From Patescibacteria group bacterium (GTDB taxonomy: Bacteria > Patescibacteriota > Patescibacteriia > UBA2591 > PGYQ01), in assembly GCA_020061725.1 (NCBI GenBank), contig JAGUXS010000051.1:1-6387 (forward strand): a stretch of 6,387 nucleotides of DNA, written 5' to 3'. Positions within the stretch are counted from its first letter, which is position 1. Each line of letters starts with the position of its first letter. Under the pieces are notes generated by a model. The model was not told the DNA's origin and made no database searches. It saw only the letters and a list, made by a program, of their open reading frames with translations. A program made the position numbers and the translations under genes. Positions 1 through 5,549 of the stretch are shown in pieces.

Positions 1-817
1 ACAAAACCTTACAAATCATTTATTGTCTAATTATATTCCAAAATGGAATGGAAGCACTTTAAATAATTCTCAAATTTATGATAATGGCAATGTCGGTATC
101 GGAACAACAACTCCACAAGGGGATCTTACTGTAGCCAAAGAAAATGATTCATATTTTCAAGGAATGACTACTTTCGGCGGTTTATGGGATGGTTCAACCT
201 GGACATTTAAACAACTAACAGGTGATGGACAAAATATTCTTTTTGGGGTTGCTAATTTAAATTCTACTAAAGGCAGTCTTTTAAAATTAAAAACTTGTTC
301 TAATGGCGCTTCGCCTAATTGTACTGATAAAATGACTGTTGATTTAGATGGAAATGCAATTATTGCTGGTAAATTAGATGTTTCAACCATTGATCCTCTT
401 TATGAAATAAAAGGGAAAAAATACGCAACTTATGTTTCCTCAATAGCTGGCGGAGTAAATGAAGAATATGTAGGGAAAGGAAATCTTTCTTTAATCTCCA
501 ATTTCCAATTTCCAATTTCCAATAAAAACGAGAATAAATATGAATATATAATTGATTTTAGCAAAGAAAAAGAAGGAACTGATTTGTGGGTTTGGTATAA
601 AGCGATTGATTTCTCAAAAGATAATGTAAATGTTTTTATAACTCCATATGGAATGTCAGCGAATATTTATTATCTTATTGAAGGAGAAAAAATTATTTTT
701 CGCGGAGATAAATCAGCTGAATTTTCATATCGTTTAATTGGCAAACGTTTTGATTGGAAAGATTGGCCAACTTTTGTCAAAGATCAGAATGTAAAAGCGG
801 GATTGATTGTAAAATAA
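1..817 (+). CDS. C-terminal part of a long tail-fibre-like surface protein (5' end outside window)
   Basis: The reading frame is open from the first bases (first full codon at 2), so this is the 3' end of a longer gene; the TTG at 23 is an ordinary Leu codon and not a convincing start. About 271 residues are visible. The segment NYIPKWNGSTLNNS followed by NGNVGIGTTTP (about nt 26-115) is the repeat motif of tail-fibre-like beta-structured surface proteins, which are often very long in Parcubacteria-type genomes. Next comes a stretch with a Cys pair (TCSNGASPNC) that could form a disulfide, then VDLDGNAIIAGKLDVSTIDP. The last 140 or so residues (YEIKGKKYATY ... YRLIGKRFDWKDWP) resemble a C-terminal module I associate with such proteins; its function is unknown to me. 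Exposure at the cell surface and a role in attachment are inferences. No signal peptide can be seen because the N-terminus is missing. Confidence 0.8.
   Translation, partial: QNLTNHLLSNYIPKWNGSTLNNSQIYDNGNVGIGTTTPQGDLTVAKENDSYFQGMTTFGGLWDGSTWTFKQLTGDGQNILFGVANLNSTKGSLLKLKTCSNGASPNCTDKMTVDLDGNAIIAGKLDVSTIDPLYEIKGKKYATYVSSIAGGVNEEYVGKGNLSLISNFQFPISNKNENKYEYIIDFSKEKEGTDLWVWYKAIDFSKDNVNVFITPYGMSANIYYLIEGEKIIFRGDKSAEFSYRLIGKRFDWKDWPTFVKDQNVKAGLIVK
498..523 (+). repeat. 7-bp tandem repeat inside a coding region
   Basis: The unit CCAATTT is repeated 3.7 times without interruption and is translated as part of SNFQFPISN. Because seven is not a multiple of three, each unit is read in a different frame, and gain or loss of one unit would shift the frame of the last 100 or so residues of the surface protein. 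Confidence 0.8.
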
Positions 818-824
818 TACAAAA

Positions 825-838
825 CTAATTTCTAATTT
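825..838. repeat. 7-bp direct repeat (CTAATTT x2)
   Basis: Two exact adjacent copies of CTAATTT lie just after the stop codon of the surface-protein gene, directly before the putative terminator hairpin. This is one of several heptamer tracts in the window. Confidence 0.6.
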
Positions 839-859
839 TAGATTAAATAATCTATTTTT
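839..859 (+). terminator. possible weak intrinsic terminator after the surface-protein gene
   Basis: TAGATT-aaat-AATCTA forms a 6-bp stem with a 4-nt loop and is followed directly by five T. It sits 21 bp after the stop codon, the right place for a terminator. The stem has only one G-C pair, so it would be weak; in DNA this AT-rich, chance formation is quite possible. Confidence 0.35.
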
Positions 860-872
860 AAATAAACCAACT

Positions 873-878
873 TATAAT
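873..878 (+). promoter_or_regulatory. possible -10 box for the cupredoxin gene
   Basis: A perfect TATAAT hexamer stands 30 bp before the cupredoxin start. No good -35 box is seen 16-18 bp upstream. A transcript from here would have a leader of about 25 nt made almost only of U, with no Shine-Dalgarno sequence. AT-rich DNA gives such hexamers by chance, so this is a modest call. Confidence 0.35.
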
Positions 879-881
879 TTT

Positions 882-908
882 ATTTTTTATTTTTTATTTT
901 TTTATTTT
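882..908 (+). repeat. T-rich 7-bp periodic tract before the cupredoxin start
   Basis: ATTTTTT occurs twice, then once with one extra T (A at 882, 889, 896, 904), and runs straight into the ATG at 909. It would form the untranslated leader of the cupredoxin mRNA. Confidence 0.6.
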
Positions 909-1511
909 ATGCCTATGAAATTTAATAAAAAATCAATTATTGATATTTCAATAATAATTTTAATTGCGGCAATCGCAATGTTTTTTATTTGGAATGTTTT
1001 AGTAAAAGACTCAAATCAATCAACTAAAACAAAAAAATCTCAGATTTCTCAAGATAAAATCTTAGAGATAGAAGCGCAACAAAAAATTATGCCTGGCATT
1101 AATTCAATTACAAAAGAAGGACAGGTTATTGCTTCTACTGGAAAATTAGCAAAAAATGATGTTCTTCCTAGATCTCCTGAAGCCCCACAACAATCAAAAC
1201 CAATTAAAGATTTAAAACAACTCCCTCCTCAAATGATTAAGCTCGTTGTAACAGAAAAAGGATTTACTCCATCAAGTTTTGAAGTTAAAGCTGGAGAAGT
1301 AGTAAGTCTTGCTGTAACTTCTGGCGATAAATGGGCGCATGTTTTTAGGTTTAAAGATCCTGTTCTTTTAGCTGTGGCTGTTGGTGTTTCTGAAAAAGAA
1401 ACTAGCGCTATTGTTTTTAATGCTCCAGAAAAAGCCGGAGAATATGAATTTTATTGTGATATATTTGGACACGAAAACCGAGGAGAAAAAGGAAAAATGA
1501 TTGTAAAATAG
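909..1511 (+). CDS. membrane-anchored cupredoxin-domain protein
   Basis: A 200-residue protein with a short basic N-terminus, one hydrophobic segment (about residues 10-32), a long polar, probably disordered linker (about 33-107) and a C-terminal cupredoxin (plastocyanin/azurin-like) beta-sandwich domain (about 109-200). No lipobox Cys follows the hydrophobic segment, so it is probably an uncleaved anchor with the domain outside the membrane. Candidate copper ligands are His144 (KWAHVF), Cys183 and His188 (FYCDIFGH). Where many relatives have the axial Met, ten residues after the Cys (as in GHxxxGM), this protein has Glu193. The linker contains a motif (ITKEGQ ... KNDVLPRSPEAPQQS) that I associate with cupredoxins of Parcubacteria-type bacteria. 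A role in electron transfer or copper binding is inferred; no redox partner is nearby. The start could also be the in-frame ATG at 915 (MKFNKKS); neither has a Shine-Dalgarno sequence. Confidence 0.85.
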   Translation: MPMKFNKKSIIDISIIILIAAIAMFFIWNVLVKDSNQSTKTKKSQISQDKILEIEAQQKIMPGINSITKEGQVIASTGKLAKNDVLPRSPEAPQQSKPIKDLKQLPPQMIKLVVTEKGFTPSSFEVKAGEVVSLAVTSGDKWAHVFRFKDPVLLAVAVGVSEKETSAIVFNAPEKAGEYEFYCDIFGHENRGEKGKMIVK

Positions 1512-1544
1512 GCAAAAATTTTAAGAAAAAATTTTACAATTTTT
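1501..1544 (+). terminator. possible terminator overlapping the cupredoxin stop codon
   Basis: TTGTAAAAT (1501-1509) and ATTTTACAA (1531-1539) are perfect 9-bp inverted arms, followed by TTTTT (1540-1544). The 21-nt region between them contains AAAATTTT, which can pair internally. The first arm covers the last codons and the start of the TAG stop. The stem has only one G-C pair. Termination would be useful here because the next gene, dnaJ, is convergent. No separate convincing terminator for dnaJ was found in 1512-1600. Confidence 0.35.
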
Positions 1545-1554
1545 AATTTCTAAA

Positions 1555-1572
1555 ATTTGACATTTGGCATTT
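1555..1572. repeat. 7-bp repeat between convergent genes (ATTTGAC/ATTTGGC)
   Basis: ATTTGAC, ATTTGGC and a partial ATTT follow each other without a gap in the 89-bp region between the convergent cupredoxin and dnaJ genes. The rest of that gap is AT-rich with no other recognisable signal. Confidence 0.5.
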
Positions 1573-1600
1573 AATAAAAATTAAAAATCTTAAATCTATC

Positions 1601-2707
1601 TCAACACCCTTGTTTTTTTAATTCTTCTAATATTCTTTTTTGTTCTTTGGTTAATTTTTGAGGAACAAATATTATTATTTCCACTAATTGATCCCCTCTG
1701 CCTCGATGCTGAAGATAGGGAATCCCTTTATTTGCCAATCTAAAAACTTTTCCACTTAATGTACCAGCGGGAATTTTTAATCTAACTTTCCCCTCTAAAG
1801 TTTCCACTTCAATTTTATCTCCCAAAACAGCTTGAGAAAAAGTGATTGTTGATTTACTTAAAATATCATTACCTTTTCTTTTAAATTTAGAATGAGGAAG
1901 AATGTGAACGTTAACATAAAGATTTCCTTTTCGTCCTCCTTTTATTCCAACATCTCCCTGATGAGAAAGTTTTAATGTTTGTCCTTGATCAATTCCAGCT
2001 GGAATTTCTATTTCAATTTTTTCTGTTTTTCTAATGCGTCCTTGTCCGTTACATTTGGCGCATTTTTTTTCTGCTTTTTTGCCCTCGCCTTGACAATCCA
2101 AACAAACACCAACTGTTCTAAATTGACCCAAAATAGTTGATTGAATGTGTTGAACTTGTCCAGTACCATGACAGGTGGAACAAGTACTAATTTTTGTTCC
2201 TGGTTCAGTCGCGTTTCCATGACAATGAAGGCAAGTATTAAATTTATTTATTTCTATTTGTTTTTTTGCGCCAAAAATTGCCTCTTCAAATTTAAGAAAC
2301 ACTTCTACTTCAATATCATTTCCTTGAGTTTTTCGAGTTGTTTGTCTTTGTGTTTTTCCACCAAAAAAATCTCCAAAAACATCTCCTAAATCTTCAAAAT
2401 TAAACTCAACTCTGTTTCCTCTATTACTACGAAAAGCTTCGCTAAAATCAGAAAAATCTCGAAATCCGTCAAATCCATGAAAACCTCCTTGCGACTGAGC
2501 TTGTTCGAAAGTTTTTCCATATTGATCGTATTGAGTTTTTTTTTCAGAATTAGAAAGAACTTGATAAGCCTCATTGATTTCTTTAAATTTTTTTTCATCT
2601 CCTCCGGGTTTATCCGGATGATATTGATGAGCTTTTTTTCTAAAGGCTTTTTTTATTTCTTCTTGAGAAGCGTTCTTGTGAACGCCAAGAGTTGTATAAT
2701 AATCCAT
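1601..2707 (-). CDS. dnaJ: chaperone protein DnaJ (type I Hsp40)
   Basis: Co-chaperone that delivers unfolded proteins to DnaK and stimulates its ATPase in the cytoplasm. Full-length class I architecture in 368 residues: J domain 1-65 with HPD at 30-32; Gly/Phe-rich region about 73-119 (HGFDGFRDF, FEDLGDVFGDFFGG); zinc domain with four motifs at C159 (CLHCHGNA), C176 (CSTCHGTG), C202 (CLDCQGEG) and C216 (CAKCNGQG); then the C-terminal substrate-binding domains (IEIEIPAGIDQGQ ... GDQLVEIII) to residue 368. The first zinc motif ends in Ala instead of Gly; all eight Cys are present. The ATG at 2707 gives the canonical MDYYTTLGV start; a TTG 30 nt upstream would add ten residues with no family support. 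The gene is last in the operon, 176 bp after dnaK, and ends with TGA. No Shine-Dalgarno sequence precedes it. Confidence 0.97.
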   Translation of the reverse strand: MDYYTTLGVHKNASQEEIKKAFRKKAHQYHPDKPGGDEKKFKEINEAYQVLSNSEKKTQYDQYGKTFEQAQSQGGFHGFDGFRDFSDFSEAFRSNRGNRVEFNFEDLGDVFGDFFGGKTQRQTTRKTQGNDIEVEVFLKFEEAIFGAKKQIEINKFNTCLHCHGNATEPGTKISTCSTCHGTGQVQHIQSTILGQFRTVGVCLDCQGEGKKAEKKCAKCNGQGRIRKTEKIEIEIPAGIDQGQTLKLSHQGDVGIKGGRKGNLYVNVHILPHSKFKRKGNDILSKSTITFSQAVLGDKIEVETLEGKVRLKIPAGTLSGKVFRLANKGIPYLQHRGRGDQLVEIIIFVPQKLTKEQKRILEELKKQGC

Positions 2708-2716
2708 AAATATGGC

Positions 2717-2822
2717 AAAATGAAAAATTAAAATCAAAATGTAAATGACAATGTAAATTAAAAATAAAAATTAAAATTTTAATAATTTACATCTTTATCT
2801 ATCATTTTAATTTTTCATTTTT
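2717..2822 (-). repeat. long AT-rich inverted repeat in the dnaJ leader
   Basis: The arms 2717-2734 and 2805-2822 are perfect 18-bp inverted repeats with a single G-C pair. Inside them, 2751-2760 and 2784-2793 form a second 10-bp perfect pair, and near the apex 2771-2784 is a 14-bp palindrome. As minus-strand RNA this would be a hairpin of about 106 nt whose last paired base is 9 nt before the dnaJ ATG. It is not followed by a U-tract, so it does not look like a standard terminator. Its role is unknown: control of dnaJ translation, an mRNA-processing site, or simple low-complexity DNA. Confidence 0.6.
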
Positions 2823-2847
2823 ACATTTTACATTAAAATTTTACATT
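2819..2847. repeat. TTTTACA repeats (two tandem, one dispersed)
   Basis: TTTTACA is present in tandem at 2819-2825 and 2826-2832, and TTTTACATT recurs at 2839-2847. Inverted copies (AATGTAAA) lie at 2738-2745 and 2750-2757, so the whole dnaK-dnaJ gap is built from related short words. Confidence 0.55.
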
Positions 2848-2872
2848 CTAACTTTTTTATAAACCATCACAA
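2845..2872 (-). promoter_or_regulatory. possible internal promoter for dnaJ
   Basis: On the minus strand TTGTGA (2872-2867), a 16-bp spacer and TAGAAT (2850-2845) have the same spacing and the same -10 hexamer as the promoter nearest hrcA. The -35 matches TTGACA at four of six positions. It would start transcription just inside the dnaK-dnaJ gap and make a leader of about 130 nt containing the inverted repeat. No CIRCE copy is seen here. Tentative. Confidence 0.3.
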
Positions 2873-2883
2873 TCATAAATTAA

Positions 2884-4785
2884 TTATTTATCTTCTTTCA
2901 CCTCTTCATACTCGCCCTTTTCTTCTTTTTTCCTGTCTGTTGATTGTTGATCATCTCCGGTTGGTTGTTGTTGATCAACAGGCGGTTGTTGTTTGTACAT
3001 TGCTTCGCCAATTTTTTGAGCGGATTGAGTTAATTCTTCTAAAGCTTTTTTAATTACTTCAAAATCGTCTTTATCTTTAACTTCTTTTAATGCCGTTATT
3101 TTTTCTTCCACATCTTTTTTATCAGCTTCTAAAATTTTTTCTCCAGCTTCTTTTAAAACTTTTTCAGTAGAATAAATTAAAGTTTCGGCAGTATTTTTTA
3201 CTTCAATTAATTCTCGTCTTTTTTTATCTTCTTCGGCATGTACTTCAGCGTCTTTTGTCATTTTTTCAATTTCTTCCTTAGAAAGTCCGCTTGAAGCGGT
3301 AATCATTATTTTTTGTTCTTTTCCGGTCGCCTTATCTTTGGCTTTAACGCTCAAAATTCCATTGGCGTCAATGTCAAAACTAACCTCAATTTGCGGAATT
3401 CCTCGAGGGGCTGGTGGTATACCATCAAGAATAAATCGTCCTAAAGATTTATTGCCAATTGCTATTTCACGTTCACCTTGCAAAATATGAATTTCCACAC
3501 TTGGCTGACTATCAACAGCAGTTGAAAAAGTTTGACTTTTTGAAGTTGGAATTGTCGTATTTTTTTCAATTAATTTTGTAAAAACTCCACCTAAAGTTTC
3601 AATTCCTAAAGAAAGAGGAATGACATCTAAAAGCAAAACATCTTTAACCTCGCCTTGTAAAATCCCTGCTTGAATAGCCGCTCCAACCGCAACCACTTCA
3701 TCTGGGTTAACTCCTAAATGCGGTTTTTTCTCAAAAAATTTCTCTACTGTTTGAATAACTAAAGGCATTCGAGTTTGACCGCCAACCATTACAATTTCTT
3801 CAATATTTTCAGGTTTTAATCCAGCGTCTTTTAAGGCTTTTTTACAAGGTTCTAAAGTTTGCTCAACTAAATCTCCGACAATTTCTTCTAATTTAGCTCG
3901 AGTTAATTTTAAAACTAAATGTTTTGGACCGTTTGCATCGGTTGTAATAAATGGCTGATTAATCTCTGTTTCTAATGTGGTAGAAAGTTCAATTTTAGCT
4001 TTTTCAGCCCCTTCTTTTAATCGTTGCAAAGCCATTTTGTCTTTTGATAAATCAATACCTTGTTCTTTTTTAAATTCTTCAACAATCCAATGGATAATTC
4101 TTTGATCAAAATCATCTCCTCCTAAATGAGTGTCTCCATTTGTCGCTTTTACTTCAACAACATCTTCGCCAATATCCAAAATAGAAATATCAAAAGTTCC
4201 TCCCCCTAAATCATAAACAGCAATTTGTTGTCCTTTTTTTTTATCAAAACCATAAGCCAAAGCGGCTGCTGTTGGCTCATTAATTATTCTTTTTACTTCA
4301 AGCCCAGCGATTTTACCAGCGTCTTTTGTCGCTTGCCTTTGTGAATCATTAAAATAAGCTGGAACAGTAATAACCGCTTCAGTAATTTTTTCTCCTAATT
4401 TTTCTTCAGCGTCAGTTTTTAATTTTTGCAAAATCATTGCCGAAATTTCCTGAGGGGTATATTCTTTTTCTTTCATAATTATTTTTACTCCCTCCCCAGC
4501 TTTGACAACCTTAAATGGAAAAATCTTTAAATCTCTTTGCACTTCTTCATCGGTAAAACCTCTACCAATTAAACGTTTAATGGAAAAAAGCGTATTTTCT
4601 GAATTAGTTACCGCTTGACGTTTAGCTAATAATCCAACTAAACGCTCGTTATTTTTAGACATAGCAACAATAGAAGGGGTTGTTCGAGCTCCTTCTTTGT
4701 TTTCTAAAACCTTAGGTTCTCCACCTTCAATAATTGCCATGCATGAATTTGTTGTACCAAGATCGATACCAAGAATTTTTGACAT
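2884..4785 (-). CDS. dnaK: chaperone protein DnaK (Hsp70)
   Basis: ATP-dependent chaperone that binds exposed hydrophobic peptides in the cytoplasm; its cycle is driven by DnaJ (ATP hydrolysis) and GrpE (nucleotide exchange). The 633 residues match the usual length of about 610-640. The nucleotide-binding domain (1-380) shows GIDLGTTNSCMAI near residue 6, VPAYFNDSQRQATKDAG at 141-157, INEPTAAALAYG at 168-179, YDLGGGTFDIS at 191-201, GDTHLGGDDFD at 217-227 and VMVGGQTRMP at 332-341. The linker DVLLLDVIPLSLGIE (382-396) leads to the substrate-binding beta domain (about 395-505) and the helical lid (505-595). The tail (599-633) is rich in Gln, Pro and Asp and ends EYEEVKEDK, like the EEVK-type end of other bacterial DnaKs. 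The start is fixed by MSKILGIDLGTT. The gene lies 107 bp after grpE; the leader holds the AAGCTNN repeat and no Shine-Dalgarno sequence. Confidence 0.98.
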   Translation of the reverse strand: MSKILGIDLGTTNSCMAIIEGGEPKVLENKEGARTTPSIVAMSKNNERLVGLLAKRQAVTNSENTLFSIKRLIGRGFTDEEVQRDLKIFPFKVVKAGEGVKIIMKEKEYTPQEISAMILQKLKTDAEEKLGEKITEAVITVPAYFNDSQRQATKDAGKIAGLEVKRIINEPTAAALAYGFDKKKGQQIAVYDLGGGTFDISILDIGEDVVEVKATNGDTHLGGDDFDQRIIHWIVEEFKKEQGIDLSKDKMALQRLKEGAEKAKIELSTTLETEINQPFITTDANGPKHLVLKLTRAKLEEIVGDLVEQTLEPCKKALKDAGLKPENIEEIVMVGGQTRMPLVIQTVEKFFEKKPHLGVNPDEVVAVGAAIQAGILQGEVKDVLLLDVIPLSLGIETLGGVFTKLIEKNTTIPTSKSQTFSTAVDSQPSVEIHILQGEREIAIGNKSLGRFILDGIPPAPRGIPQIEVSFDIDANGILSVKAKDKATGKEQKIMITASSGLSKEEIEKMTKDAEVHAEEDKKRRELIEVKNTAETLIYSTEKVLKEAGEKILEADKKDVEEKITALKEVKDKDDFEVIKKALEELTQSAQKIGEAMYKQQPPVDQQQPTGDDQQSTDRKKEEKGEYEEVKEDK

Positions 4786-4794
4786 AAAAATAAA

Positions 4795-4837
4795 TTAGCT
4801 TGTAGCTTATAGCTTTAAAGCTTAAAGCTTATAGCTT
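4795..4837 (-). repeat. six 7-bp repeats (NNAGCTT) in the dnaK leader
   Basis: Six units ending in AGCTT (4795-4801, 4802-4808, 4809-4815, 4817-4823, 4824-4830, 4831-4837) follow with one extra T at 4816. A 16-bp word is repeated exactly at 4804-4819 and 4826-4841. Because AAGCTT and AGCTTTAAAGCT are palindromic, the RNA could fold into several alternative hairpins 9-52 nt before the dnaK ATG. The rest of the 107-bp gap (4838-4892) is AT-rich with no clear promoter. Confidence 0.75.
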
Positions 4838-4892
4838 TAAAATAAATAAATAAAATAAAAATAATTTTAAATCCAAATTTTTAATTTTTTTA

Positions 4893-5549
4893 TTATTTAG
4901 TTTTGTATACTATCACTTTTGCCACTTTAATCATTTTTCCATTTAACTTATATCCTGCCATCACTTGTTTTGCCACCTGTCCATCTAAATTTTTATCATC
5001 AGTTTCTTCATTGCTAATCGCTTCCATTAAATTAGGATCAAATTTTTCATCTTTAACTTTTATTTCTTCAACTCCAATTTTTTCTAAAACATCCTTAAAT
5101 TGTTTAACCACATATTTTACTCCTTCAAGCCAATTATTTTTTAATTCATTGCCACAATGCTCTATTGCCATTTTTAAATGATCATAAACCGGCAAAATTT
5201 CTTTTAATATTTGTTCGTTAGCATAAACAACGAATTCCGTTTTTTCTTTTGTTGTTTGTTTTAATAAATTTTGATAATCAGCTAAAGCGCGTAAATATTT
5301 TTTTTGCCAATCATTATTATTAAAATAATCATTTTCGGCAATAAATTCAAATCTAGGTTTTTTGTTTCCATCAATTTCAACTTCTTCTAAAAATATTTTT
5401 TTTGATCTTACCCAAATTTTTTCATCGCCATACATAGCTTGATAAACCACTACTTCCTCTTTAGTATCAGTATTAACAGTTGTATATAAAACTTTATAAT
5501 TTTTATTTTTATAATGTTTATAAATTCCTAATTTTATTTCTTCATTCAT
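4893..5549 (-). CDS. grpE: DUF1653-GrpE fusion, nucleotide exchange factor for DnaK
   Basis: GrpE releases ADP from DnaK. In 218 residues two parts are visible. Residues about 5-69 (KLGIYKHYKNKNYKVL, VVYQAMYGDEKIWVR, FLEEVEIDGNKKPRFE) match my memory of DUF1653, a small domain of unknown function usually found alone. Residues about 79-217 are GrpE: a shortened helix (WQKKYLRALADYQNLLKQTT), ILPVYDHLKMAIEH, GVKYVVKQFKDVLEKIGVEEI, FDPNLMEAIS (usual FDPxxHEA, with Met for His) and the C-terminal signature VAKQVMAGYKLNGKMIKVAKVIV. The long N-terminal coiled coil of typical GrpE is largely missing. The start is supported by the ATGA overlap with hrcA (5549-5546) and by the DUF1653 beginning at the very N-terminus. 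The two parts form one frame with no internal stop. Translation is probably coupled to hrcA. Confidence 0.93.
   Translation of the reverse strand: MNEEIKLGIYKHYKNKNYKVLYTTVNTDTKEEVVVYQAMYGDEKIWVRSKKIFLEEVEIDGNKKPRFEFIAENDYFNNNDWQKKYLRALADYQNLLKQTTKEKTEFVVYANEQILKEILPVYDHLKMAIEHCGNELKNNWLEGVKYVVKQFKDVLEKIGVEEIKVKDEKFDPNLMEAISNEETDDKNLDGQVAKQVMAGYKLNGKMIKVAKVIVYKTK

Noticed and set aside
157..390. 77-codon minus-strand open frame inside the surface-protein gene
   Set aside because: It lies wholly opposite a well-supported coding frame and has no recognisable domain or start signal.
803..1511. The first two genes end in nearly the same sequence (ATTGTAAAATA)
   Set aside because: Both proteins end in IVK, a common beta-strand ending; the shared stretch is too short to imply a repeat or duplication.
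2141..2731. Open frames of 70-84 codons on both strands across dnaJ
   Set aside because: They are out-of-frame shadows of dnaJ, which has full-length family motifs; their translations are low-complexity.
2708..2737. TTG start adding ten residues to DnaJ
   Set aside because: DnaJ proteins begin with MDYY-like sequence at the J domain; the extra residues are encoded by AT-rich leader DNA that is part of the inverted repeat.
2970..2979. Palindrome GTTGATCAAC in the dnaK 3' region
   Set aside because: It codes for part of the Gln-rich DnaK tail, lies before the stop codon and has no T-tract, so it is not a credible terminator.
4795..4841. CRISPR-like array
   Set aside because: The units are only 7 bp and directly adjacent; there are no spacers and no cas genes.
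4903..5181. 92-codon plus-strand frame opposite grpE
   Set aside because: It is antisense to conserved GrpE motifs and has no features of its own.
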